Source: an uncultured Bacteroidales bacterium (GTDB lineage Bacteria; Bacteroidota; Bacteroidia; Bacteroidales; UBA932). From it: DNA of 64,000 bases. Below are positions 34,066 through 42,025 of this stretch, one piece after another. The position numbers and the translations under genes were made by a program. The DNA is taken from NCBI GenBank assembly GCA_900319855.1, contig ONQC01000008.1, positions 1-64,000 on the forward strand. Direction: 5' to 3'. Under the pieces are notes generated by a model. It had not been told where the DNA came from. It ran no database searches and saw only the letters and a program-made list of their open reading frames with translations. Every line of letters starts with the position of its first letter. Positions within the stretch are counted from its first letter, which is position 1.

Positions 34066-37032
34066 ATGAAGACCTTCATCAGGCAACTCATTCTTACCCT
34101 CGCCATGGCGCTGTGCAGCGCCGGCGCATTCGCTCAAAACATCAAGGTCAAGCTCCAGGACGCCTCCACCGGAGAGGCGGTCGGCTTTGCCACCGTGTCC
34201 CTGACCGTCCCGGGCCGGACCAATGCGTACAAGTATGTCCTCACCGACGACAAGGGCGCAGGTACCTTTGAAAGCGTGCGCAAGGGCACGTACCAGGTCA
34301 AGGCGGAACTTCTTGGCTACAAACCTTTCACCAAGACCATCGAATTCGATGGCAAGAACGACCTGGATCTCGGGACCGTCAAGCTGGATGTCGATGCGGA
34401 AGCCCTCGAGGCGGCCCGCGTTTCCGATGTCGGCAACCCGATCATCATCAAGAAGGACACCATCGAGTATAACGCAGAAGCCTTCAAGACCACGGAGAAC
34501 GACATGCTGGAAGACCTGCTGAAGAAGCTCCCGGGCGTCGAAATCGGCGATGACGGCTCGATCACCGTCAACGGCAAGACCATCGACAAGATCACCGTCG
34601 GCGGCAAGACCTTCTTCCAGAACGACCCGACGATGGCCTCCAAGAACCTGCCCGCCAAGATGATCAAGAAACTCAAGGTCATCCGCAAGAAGAGCGAGCA
34701 GGCCGAATTCACCGGCATTGACGACGGTACGGAAGAGAATGTCCTCGACCTGTCCGTCCAGGACAACATGATGGACGGCTGGATCGGCAACATCACGGCT
34801 GGCGGCGGTCATGACATCCCTGAAAAGGGCGTCTACAACGACACCGACCACAAATGGACCGAAGAAGGCTGGCGCTTCACGGAGAATTCCATGCTGGCCC
34901 GCTTCTCCACCGGCAAGCAGATCGCCCTCATCACCAACGCCAACAATGCCAACAGCATGGGCTTCGGCGGACGGCAAGGCGGTTTCGGCGCCAACTTCGG
35001 TGGCTTCGGCGGCGGAGCCGGCGGCAACGGTATCACCACTTCCTGGATGATCGGAGCCAACGGCGCCATCGACCTGTTCGACGACAAGATGAGCCTGACC
35101 GGCAACTATGCCTACAACGGCGCCGACAACGACGTGCAGCGCGAGAGCTACACGCTCAACTACCTGGCGGACGGTTCCCAGATCGCCAATACCTCCAACA
35201 GCTTCAACCAGAGCAACAACGACGGCCACCGCGTCGGCCTGCGCATCGAGCACAAATTCTCCAACAGCGCATCCCTCCTCTTCGAGCCGCAGATCAACTT
35301 CGGAACCAACCACAACACCTCCGGATCCAACCAGTTGCGTGAGAACATCCTGAACGGCGTTTCCTCCAAGGCCAGCGAAGGCTTCACGGCCGGCCTGTCC
35401 GACGGCAGGAACCTGTCCACCAGCGGCCGCCTGCTCTGGCGCCAGCGCCTCGGCATCCCGGGCCGTACGATGACCGTCAACCTGAATTACAACTTCACCA
35501 ACAGCACCACGGACGGCTACAACCAGTCCCTCACCAGCAGCTTCTTCGGGGAAGTCCAGAAAGACTCGATCATCAACCAGCGCTACGAGCAGAACTCCAA
35601 GAACGCCTCCCTCGGCGCCACGGTCACCTATACCGAGCCGCTCGGCAACAACTTCTACGTAGAAGGCAACTACTCCTATACCTGGAACCGTTCTTCCTCC
35701 TACAAGGACACCTACGACAGCGGCCTCAACCCGGATCCGTTCACCGGCGGCGCCAGCCAGTACAGCCGCAACGGCGAGACGTTCAATCCGACCTACTCCA
35801 ACAGCATCATCAACCGGAACAACAACCAGACCATCGGCGCCAATCTGCTCTACCAGGATTCCAAACTGAACGCCCAGGTCGGTATCAGCCTCCTGCCGAC
35901 GCACACGTACAACTCCACGACCCGCGACGGCGAAGAAAAGACCTATGACAACAAGGTCCTGAACTTCTCCCCGCGCATCACGGTCCGGTACAACTACAGC
36001 GATTATACCAACTGGATGATCCGCTACAACGGCCGTTCCAGCCAGCCGTCCGTCAACCAGCTCATGCCGGTCCCGGACAACTCCAACCCGCTGAGCGTCA
36101 GCTTCGGTAACCCGTACCTCAAGCCGTATTTCAGCCACAGCGGCAACGTGGAATACCGCCACAGCAACACCCAGAACTTCTCCTCCCTGACCGTGAATGT
36201 CAGCGGCGGCATGGTCTCCAACCCGATCAGCAACACGACCTGGTATGCGGCCAACTCCGGCCAGTATTCCTACCCGGTCAACGCCCCGAACTCCTACAAC
36301 GGCGGCCTGCGGCTGAACTACAACACGCCGATCCTCCACTCCGACTACTTCACGCTCCGCACCGGCGGCAACGCCAACTACTCCCAGTCCTCCAACTACG
36401 TGGAAAAGAACCGCGGCAGCATCGACATGACCCGCTATTACAACGACGGGGAATTCGACTACGAACTCTTCCACACCGACTATGAGGACCTGGGCAAGAG
36501 CGACAAGTTCATCACCAACAAGATGCAGTCCCTGAACTTCTCCGGCAACCTCAACGTGGTCTTCCGCAACGACTACTGGGAAGTGACCCTCGGCGGCCGG
36601 ACCAGCGCCCGCAAGTCCTGGTACACCGTCTCCAACGGCGCCTCCACGAACATGACCTGGAACAACCGGGCCTCCCTCGAAATCGAGTGGACCCCGCTCG
36701 GCGGCTGGACCATCAACCCGACTTACGACTACGTCTGGTACAATGGCTACACCACGACCCAGGATCCGGAGCACCTGCTCAACCTGACCATCAGCAAGAC
36801 CCTCGGCTCGTTCACCGTCGGCCTGCGCGGCTACGACCTGCTGAACCAGGCCAAGACCCTCAACATCAGCGAGTCTGGCAACTACTACTCCGAGTCCCGC
36901 ACCAACATGCTCGGACGCTATGTCCTGCTGACCGTTTCCTACCGCTTCGGTTCCTTCGGCGGACGCCGGATGGGCGGCGGTCGCGGTGGCTTCGGCGGCG
37001 GAATGGGCGGCGGCCGTGGCGGACGGTTCTAG
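34066..37032 (+). CDS. TonB-dependent-receptor-like outer-membrane beta-barrel protein
   Basis: 988 residues from the ATG at 34066, where the signal peptide begins (MKTFIRQLILTLAMALCSAGAFAQ). A carboxypeptidase-regulatory-like domain ('VKLQDASTGEAVGFATVSLTV') precedes a plug-like part ('TTENDMLEDLLKKLPGVEIGDDG', 'ITVGGKTFF') and a large barrel of the outer-membrane protein beta-barrel family (OMP_b-brl_3 type). Two Gly-rich stretches are unusual: one near residues 303-325 ('GFGGRQGGFGANFGGFGGG') and the C-terminal 24 residues with GGRGGF-type repeats. The C-terminal Phe fits barrel insertion by BamA. Substrate is unknown. No partner such as SusD is adjacent. Confidence 0.88.
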   Translation: MKTFIRQLILTLAMALCSAGAFAQNIKVKLQDASTGEAVGFATVSLTVPGRTNAYKYVLTDDKGAGTFESVRKGTYQVKAELLGYKPFTKTIEFDGKNDLDLGTVKLDVDAEALEAARVSDVGNPIIIKKDTIEYNAEAFKTTENDMLEDLLKKLPGVEIGDDGSITVNGKTIDKITVGGKTFFQNDPTMASKNLPAKMIKKLKVIRKKSEQAEFTGIDDGTEENVLDLSVQDNMMDGWIGNITAGGGHDIPEKGVYNDTDHKWTEEGWRFTENSMLARFSTGKQIALITNANNANSMGFGGRQGGFGANFGGFGGGAGGNGITTSWMIGANGAIDLFDDKMSLTGNYAYNGADNDVQRESYTLNYLADGSQIANTSNSFNQSNNDGHRVGLRIEHKFSNSASLLFEPQINFGTNHNTSGSNQLRENILNGVSSKASEGFTAGLSDGRNLSTSGRLLWRQRLGIPGRTMTVNLNYNFTNSTTDGYNQSLTSSFFGEVQKDSIINQRYEQNSKNASLGATVTYTEPLGNNFYVEGNYSYTWNRSSSYKDTYDSGLNPDPFTGGASQYSRNGETFNPTYSNSIINRNNNQTIGANLLYQDSKLNAQVGISLLPTHTYNSTTRDGEEKTYDNKVLNFSPRITVRYNYSDYTNWMIRYNGRSSQPSVNQLMPVPDNSNPLSVSFGNPYLKPYFSHSGNVEYRHSNTQNFSSLTVNVSGGMVSNPISNTTWYAANSGQYSYPVNAPNSYNGGLRLNYNTPILHSDYFTLRTGGNANYSQSSNYVEKNRGSIDMTRYYNDGEFDYELFHTDYEDLGKSDKFITNKMQSLNFSGNLNVVFRNDYWEVTLGGRTSARKSWYTVSNGASTNMTWNNRASLEIEWTPLGGWTINPTYDYVWYNGYTTTQDPEHLLNLTISKTLGSFTVGLRGYDLLNQAKTLNISESGNYYSESRTNMLGRYVLLTVSYRFGSFGGRRMGGGRGGFGGGMGGGRGGRF

Positions 37033-37140
37033 CGTGATTCGTTAGTCTCTAAGAATTAAATAAATAGCGAAAATGCCGTCATCAAAATAGATGACGGCAT
37101 TTTTTTTATTTAACTAAATATCTGCTAGTTACAAAACACG
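37033..37140. repeat. 108-bp imperfect palindromic element, copy 2
   Basis: Symmetric about 37086.5, with 51-base arms that by my count agree at 36 positions. The core is a perfect hairpin atgccgtcatc / gatgacggcat with a 6-base loop and long A and T runs outside. The left tip gcgtgattcgt is identical to that of copy 1 (9210), and the right tips share gctag and (g/a)aaacacg, with an 11-base insertion in copy 1. It lies between convergent genes and probably terminates both. Confidence 0.7.
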
Positions 37141-37143
37141 GCC

Positions 37144-38202
37144 TTATACGGATTCGGCAAGTTTCTGCGCCAGTTCCAGAAAGGCCAGGCCGTCCGGGCG
37201 GGACGACAGGGCCGCCGGCTCGCCGGCATCGCCGCTCTGGCGAATGCTCTCGACGATCGGAATCTGGCCCAGAAGCGGTATCCCCAGGCGCTCGGCCATT
37301 TTCAGGCCACCTTCCTTGCCGAAGATATAATACTTGTTCTGGGGCAGTTCTTCCGGCGTGAACCACGCCATGTTCTCGACCAGGCCGAAGATCTTGCGGT
37401 TGACCTTTTCGTTGCGGAACATGTCCACGCCCTTCTCGACGTCGGCCAGGGCCACCGCCTGCGGTGTCGTCACGATCACGGCTCCCTCCATCGGGATGTC
37501 CCCGACCAGGGTGATGTGGATGTCGCCCGTTCCCGGGGGCATGTCCACCAGCAGGAAATCCAGCGGGCCCCACTGGACCTGCAGGATCATCTGCTTGAGG
37601 GCGTTGCACGCCATCGGACCGCGCCAGACCAGGGCCTGCCCCGGCTGGGCGAAATAGCCGATGCTCATCCACTTGACGCCATATTTCTCAATCGGCAAGA
37701 TGGTTTTTTCATCCTCGGCCATCAGGGGCTGGGCGCCTTCCGTATCGGTCATCAGCGGGACGGACGGTCCGTAGACATCCGCATCCGCCAGGCCGACCCG
37801 GTAGCCGAGCCGGGCCAGGGCGACCGCCAGGTTCACGGCGACCGTGGATTTGCCCACGCCGCCCTTGCCGGACGCAATGCCGATGATGTGACGCACCTGC
37901 GCCACTTCATCCAGCGTCAGGTCGTTGACATTCTGCCGTTTCCTGGGCTCTTCCTCCTGCCGGACCACCGCTTTCACGTCGATCTCCGTCCCACCGGGAA
38001 GACCCCGGTACAGGGCGGCCCGGGCGCTGCCGACCAGGTATTCCGCCAGCGGGTCCCGGCGTTTGGGGAAGGCCAGCTCGACCTCCACCCGCCCTTCGGA
38101 GACGGACACGGACGAGACCATGTCCAGATCCACGAGGTCGCGGTCACCCTTGGCCGGGTGCCGCACCTCACGCAATAAATCAAGTATTTGATTCTCAGTC
38201 AT
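37144..38202 (-). CDS. mrp: Mrp/NBP35-family iron-sulfur carrier ATPase
   Basis: 352 residues. An N-terminal MIP18-like (DUF59) domain ('VSSVSVSEGRVEVELAFPKRRDP') is followed by a P-loop ATPase of the deviant Walker A type ('IASGKGGVGKSTVAVNLAVAL') with 'LLVDMPPGTGDIHITL'. The family transfers Fe-S clusters to apo-proteins in the cytoplasm. The CxxC pair of many Mrp proteins is absent; the equivalent region reads 'VENMAWFTPEELPQNKYYIFGKEGG', which I recall as common in Bacteroidota homologues. It lies 30 bp downstream of the S46 peptidase gene. Confidence 0.94.
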   Translation of the reverse strand: MTENQILDLLREVRHPAKGDRDLVDLDMVSSVSVSEGRVEVELAFPKRRDPLAEYLVGSARAALYRGLPGGTEIDVKAVVRQEEEPRKRQNVNDLTLDEVAQVRHIIGIASGKGGVGKSTVAVNLAVALARLGYRVGLADADVYGPSVPLMTDTEGAQPLMAEDEKTILPIEKYGVKWMSIGYFAQPGQALVWRGPMACNALKQMILQVQWGPLDFLLVDMPPGTGDIHITLVGDIPMEGAVIVTTPQAVALADVEKGVDMFRNEKVNRKIFGLVENMAWFTPEELPQNKYYIFGKEGGLKMAERLGIPLLGQIPIVESIRQSGDAGEPAALSSRPDGLAFLELAQKLAESV

Positions 38203-38232
38203 TCCTTTTGAAGTTTTTCATCCTGCGGCCGC

Positions 38233-40332
38233 TTATTTGCGGACCAGGTTCATCTCATCCAGCAGATAGCCGGCACCGCCGAACTTGTCCATCATGAACA
38301 GGACGTAGCGGATATCCACGCAGATGCAGCGCTGCAGGTCGGGCTCGAACATGACGTCGGAGCTCATGGACTCCCAGTTGCCGTCGAAGGCCAGGCCGAT
38401 CAGTTCGCCCTTGGCGTTGAGCACCGGAGAGCCGGAGTTGCCACCCGTGATGTCATTGTTGGTCAGGAAGCAGGTCGGCACGGAACCGTTCCAGGCATAC
38501 TGGCCGAAATCCTTCGCCTTCCAAAGTTCTTTCAGGCGGGCCGGGACGTGGAACTCGTAGTCATTCGGATCTTCCTTCTCCATGACACCGTCCAGGGTCG
38601 TATAATGTTTGTACACGACGCCGTCCTTCGGGGCATAGCCGCCCACGGTGCCATAGGTCAGGCGCATGGTCGAATTGGCGTCCGGATAGGAAGCCTGGCC
38701 TTTGTTCCACTCCAGCAGGCCGGCCGTGAAGGCCGTCTGGGCGGCCGCTTCCTTCTCCTCGCCGGCGTACATGGCCGGATACTTGGCTACCGCCTTGTTC
38801 ACGATGGCCGTCTGCAGGAGCGCAGCCGGGTCGTCGGAGACGATCTCCTCATAGGTCTTGCCGGCCTGGGCGCGGAGTTTCTTCTCCGAAGCGAACGCCG
38901 TCTTGTCAAACAGGTCGTCGACATAGGCCTGGAAATCCATGGATGCATAATCGCCGATTTCATTCAGGTAGTTCTCCGGCTTGGCGTTCTCCCGGTAGAA
39001 TTCCAGCATGCGGACCGCCATCTTCTTCTCCAGCGGCTCGTTGAAATCCTTGAAGGCGCCGGCGGCGGCCTCGATGGCCCGGTTCACGGATTCAGCCGGG
39101 TCTTTGCCGGCCTGGATGTCACGGCTGTAGGACTGGACGAAGCGGGAAAGTACACTGATGGGACCGATCGTATAGACAGACTCGGTCAGCAGGGTCACTT
39201 CCTCGGAAGGGGTCTTGGCGCCGGATTCGACTTCGTCGATATCTTTCAGGGCGTTGCCGTATTTCTGCACACGGGCCGGGTCGGCATTCACCCACTGCAT
39301 GAAGCGGGCTTCCTTCTCTTTTTCACGGCCGATGATGTTCAGCTTGTCAAACGCAAGGGCTTCGCCCTGCCATTTCTTCCAGCCATTGGCCGAAGAGGCA
39401 TATTTGTTCGCATACTGCAGGCGGACGGCCGGATCGGCCTCCATACCGGCGACCATGACGTCCTGACGGGCGGTACGGGCCGCCACGCGGATGGCATAGC
39501 CGTCCATCATGTTCTGCAGCTGGGTCGCGGTCTGGAAGCGCTGGGTGCTGCCCGGATAGCCCATGATGAAGGAGAAGTCGCCCTCCTTGACACCCTTCAG
39601 GGAGATCTTCAGGGACTGTTTCGGACGGAGCGGGACGTTGTCGGCGCTGTAGGCGGCCGGTTCATTGTCGCGGCCGGCATAGACACGGAACATGGAGAAG
39701 TCTCCGGTGTGGCGGGGCCACTCCCAGTTGTCGGCTTCGCCGCCGAATTTACCGACCGATGCCGGCGGGGCGCCGACGAAACGGACATCCGTATAGGTCT
39801 TGTAGACAATCAGATAGAAAACATTCTCATTGTAGAAGTCTTCCACCGTGGCCCGGCAGTTCGGATTCGCAGCCTCGGCGTTCTTGACAAGCGCCTCGGC
39901 GGCCGCCTCACGGTTTTCCGCCTTCAGGATCGCATCCGTCACGTCGGTCATGCTTTCCATGAAAGTGACGGTCAGGCCCTGGCAAGGGAGTTCCTCGCCC
40001 CGGTTCATGGCCCAGTAGCCGTCTTCCAGGTAGTTGTGCTCCGGCGTCGAAAGGCGCTGGATGCTGCTGTAGCCGCAGTGGTGGTTGGTCACCAGCAGGC
40101 CCTGGTCCGAGATGATCTCGGCGGTGCATCCGCCGCCGAAATGGACGATGGCGTCCTTCAGGGAGGAGTGGTTGATGCTGTATATCTGCTCCGGGGAGAG
40201 CTTGCAGCCCAGTTCCTTCATCGGTTTGGCATTCATCTTCTTGAGCAGGGGCAGCAGCCACATGCCCTCATCCGCCCACGCGCCGGTGGCGAGCAGGGAA
40301 AACGCAGCGAGTGTACAAAGAATCTTTTTCAT
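38233..40332 (-). CDS. S46-family dipeptidyl-peptidase, DPP7-like
   Basis: 699 residues with signal peptide (MKKILCTLAAFSLLATGAWA). It removes dipeptides from peptide N-termini in the periplasm. The catalytic His is at 84/85 ('LLVTNHHCGY'), Asp211 in 'PRHTGDFSMFRVY' and Ser633 in 'GGNSGSPV'. The residue 18 positions after the Ser is Gly651 ('AFDGNWE'); in characterised S46 enzymes Gly here goes with hydrophobic P1 preference (DPP7), Arg with acidic P1 (DPP11). DPP7-like specificity is therefore inferred. These enzymes are typical of amino-acid-fermenting Bacteroidota. Confidence 0.94.
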   Translation of the reverse strand: MKKILCTLAAFSLLATGAWADEGMWLLPLLKKMNAKPMKELGCKLSPEQIYSINHSSLKDAIVHFGGGCTAEIISDQGLLVTNHHCGYSSIQRLSTPEHNYLEDGYWAMNRGEELPCQGLTVTFMESMTDVTDAILKAENREAAAEALVKNAEAANPNCRATVEDFYNENVFYLIVYKTYTDVRFVGAPPASVGKFGGEADNWEWPRHTGDFSMFRVYAGRDNEPAAYSADNVPLRPKQSLKISLKGVKEGDFSFIMGYPGSTQRFQTATQLQNMMDGYAIRVAARTARQDVMVAGMEADPAVRLQYANKYASSANGWKKWQGEALAFDKLNIIGREKEKEARFMQWVNADPARVQKYGNALKDIDEVESGAKTPSEEVTLLTESVYTIGPISVLSRFVQSYSRDIQAGKDPAESVNRAIEAAAGAFKDFNEPLEKKMAVRMLEFYRENAKPENYLNEIGDYASMDFQAYVDDLFDKTAFASEKKLRAQAGKTYEEIVSDDPAALLQTAIVNKAVAKYPAMYAGEEKEAAAQTAFTAGLLEWNKGQASYPDANSTMRLTYGTVGGYAPKDGVVYKHYTTLDGVMEKEDPNDYEFHVPARLKELWKAKDFGQYAWNGSVPTCFLTNNDITGGNSGSPVLNAKGELIGLAFDGNWESMSSDVMFEPDLQRCICVDIRYVLFMMDKFGGAGYLLDEMNLVRK

Positions 40333-40361
40333 ATCTTTTGGAATTAATATTCAACCGAACG

Positions 40362-40369
40362 CAAATATA
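40362..40369 (-). promoter_or_regulatory. promoter -7 box of the S46 peptidase-mrp unit
   Basis: The minus strand reads TATATTTG, 29 bases before the ATG at 40332, in the short gap after rnhB. Confidence 0.5.
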
Positions 40370-40377
40370 GCCTTTTT

Positions 40378-41004
40378 TTACAGGGAAAAAAGGTTTTCCT
40401 CCAGTTCCTTGACATGGAAACTGGTGCGGTGCCACGGCGTATAACCATACTTGCGGATGGCCTCGACGTGCTCCGCCGTCGGATAGCCGAAGTTCCGGTC
40501 CCAGCCATACTGGGGATATTCCTGCGCCAATTCACGCATTTTTTCATCCCGCCAGGTCTTGGCCAGCACGGAAGCCGCGGCAATGCAGGCGAATGTCGCG
40601 TCGCCATGGACAACCGTCTGGTAGTCTTTCCGGCCATAGCGCCCGAAAGGACGGAACTTGTTGCCGTCGATTAACAGGAAATCCGGGGACGGGGATAACC
40701 GCAAAACGGCCCGTTGCATGCCGGTGACAGAGGCCCATAGGATATTCAGCGTGTCGATCTCTTCCGGACTGACGGCCTCCACCGCCCAGGCGACCGCTTC
40801 GCGCTCGATGATGGGCCGGAGGGTCTCCCGGGCCTTTTCGGTCATCTGTTTGGAATCGTTCAGCAGGGGATGGTGGAAATCCGGCGGCAGGATCACCGCC
40901 GCGGCATAGACCGGGCCGGCCAGCGGACCGCGTCCGGCTTCGTCGCAGCCGGCCTCCAGTCGTCCTTCTTGCAGGGAATTCCGAAGCGTTACCTCTTTGC
41001 GCAT
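40378..41004 (-). CDS. rnhB: ribonuclease HII
   Basis: 208 residues. It cleaves RNA in RNA-DNA hybrids and removes misincorporated ribonucleotides. The active-site motif 'GCDEAGRGPLAGPV' gives Asp21 and Glu22; the further acidic residues lie in 'FLLIDGNKF' and 'GDATFACIAAASVLAKTWRD'. Length is normal. The ATG at 41004 lies only a few bases after a good -7 box inside the end of the upstream XRE gene, so either the mRNA is leaderless or rnhB is transcribed mainly from the XRE promoter. Confidence 0.97.
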   Translation of the reverse strand: MRKEVTLRNSLQEGRLEAGCDEAGRGPLAGPVYAAAVILPPDFHHPLLNDSKQMTEKARETLRPIIEREAVAWAVEAVSPEEIDTLNILWASVTGMQRAVLRLSPSPDFLLIDGNKFRPFGRYGRKDYQTVVHGDATFACIAAASVLAKTWRDEKMRELAQEYPQYGWDRNFGYPTAEHVEAIRKYGYTPWHRTSFHVKELEENLFSL

Positions 41005-41008
41005 ACGG

Positions 41009-41016
41009 CAAAGTTA
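41009..41016 (-). promoter_or_regulatory. possible rnhB promoter -7 box
   Basis: The minus strand reads TAACTTTG, followed by CCGT and then the rnhB ATG. The box overlaps the final codons of the XRE gene. Transcription from here would start at or next to the ATG. Confidence 0.35.
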
Positions 41017-41460
41017 CGCATTTCGGATGATTTTCTCGAGTTCTTCGTTTTTCTCTTTCAAGAAAGCATTGAGTTCGGTCTTGTCCCGGAGCGCATCCTC
41101 CAGTTCTTTCACCCGCTGGGTCAGCTCCCGGATCCGCTGTGCGTCCTCTTCGATCCTGCGGCCATACGATGCCGCCATGGAAATGGCCTGGTTGTCATAT
41201 TCCCTGATCTTTTCCTGCAGGACGGGATCCTTCTCCGGATCGCCGGGAGTATATCCGAAAAGCAGCTCCTCGACCGTCGTCTTCAATTCCTCGGCGATTG
41301 CCTCCAGATGCTCATTGATCATGCGCGTTTTACCCTCCTTCTCAATGTTGCCGTAGGTATTGCGGTTGATCCCCAGCCGCTCGGCGAACTTAACGATGGG
41401 AATCTTCTGGTTCTCTCGTCGGGATCTAATGTTTATCTTGATTTGTGCATCGTTGATCAT
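41014..41460 (-). CDS. XRE-family HTH protein with C-terminal coiled coil
   Basis: 148 residues. The N-terminal helix-turn-helix ('VKFAERLGINRNTYGNIEKEGKTRMINEHLEAIAEEL') is followed by a linker and, from about 100, a heptad-rich coiled coil ('RIRELTQRVKELEDALRDKTELNAFLKEKNEELEKII' in parts), which should drive dimerisation. Targets are unknown. It lies 9 bp upstream of rnhB and has its own promoter box at 41486. Confidence 0.88.
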   Translation of the reverse strand: MINDAQIKINIRSRRENQKIPIVKFAERLGINRNTYGNIEKEGKTRMINEHLEAIAEELKTTVEELLFGYTPGDPEKDPVLQEKIREYDNQAISMAASYGRRIEEDAQRIRELTQRVKELEDALRDKTELNAFLKEKNEELEKIIRNA

Positions 41461-41485
41461 GGGAAATTTTCTCAGCGGCTTTTTG

Positions 41486-41493
41486 CAAAAATA
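41486..41493 (-). promoter_or_regulatory. promoter -7 box of the XRE-rnhB unit
   Basis: The minus strand reads TATTTTTG, 25 bases before the XRE ATG at 41460. Confidence 0.45.
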
Positions 41494-41677
41494 GACAAGA
41501 CCGACGAGATAAACTGCCCGATTTTTATGAGCACTGCCTATAATTTATAAGCAATTAAGCAATAAAAAGATACTCCGATGCAAAAAAACACGTATTTCTG
41601 CCATAAAAAACGTAGCCTCGAGCAACTATTCCTTGCTTATTCCGGCCGGATAAGGCAGTTTTGCAAAAAAATCTGCC

Positions 41678-41923
41678 ATGAAAAACACAGCACTTCCCGA
41701 GGCCTATGCACGGCTGTCTACCCTCCTGACCGAAGACAAGGTCCACCTGGATCCGTCCGTCGGATTCGCCGACATCTGCCGGCGGGCGGGAGCGGACCCC
41801 CGGGCGATGGACCAGCTGGTACGGGACGAGCTGGGCATGCCCGGAGAAGACCTGGTCCGGGCCCTGCGGACTTCCGACTATGCCGCCCTGGCGCGAAATT
41901 ACAAGGCCCTGCCGAAGAAATAG
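41678..41923 (+). CDS. small helical protein, possible half-AraC-like HTH
   Basis: 81 residues, no signal peptide or membrane segment. The central part 'FADICRRAGADPRAMDQLVRDELGMPGEDLVRALR' has the spacing and hydrophobic pattern of a single AraC-type helix-turn-helix (compare the usual LA-x-x-x-G-x-S...L-x-R-x-F-x-x-x-x-G-x-x-P pattern), but at 81 residues there is room for only one HTH instead of two. DNA binding is inferred from pattern only. It is followed by the EF-G2 promoter. I do not recognise a named family. Confidence 0.65.
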   Translation: MKNTALPEAYARLSTLLTEDKVHLDPSVGFADICRRAGADPRAMDQLVRDELGMPGEDLVRALRTSDYAALARNYKALPKK

Positions 41924-41924
41924 T

Positions 41925-41955
41925 TGTGAATGCGTGAAATTTTCAGTAGATTTGC
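41925..41955 (+). promoter_or_regulatory. promoter of the EF-G2-like gene
   Basis: TTG at 41925-41927, 19 bp, then TAGATTTGC at 41947-41955. The transcript would carry a leader of roughly 65 nt before the ATG at 42026. Confidence 0.6.
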
Positions 41956-42025
41956 GGACTATGCCATGCGTGCGCGGCAAACCCTCCGGGAATCGAATGA
42001 AAAACATATAATATAACACAACACA

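Noticed and set aside
34033..36774. A 913-codon antisense frame inside the outer-membrane barrel gene
   Set aside because: Val/Gly/Asp-rich composition typical of antisense translation of a GC-rich gene; no domain or start context.
37144..38202. Missing CxxC pair in the Mrp protein as a sign of inactivation
   Set aside because: The whole domain is intact, and homologues in Bacteroidota commonly read 'ENMAWFTPEELP' here, so this is likely a lineage feature.
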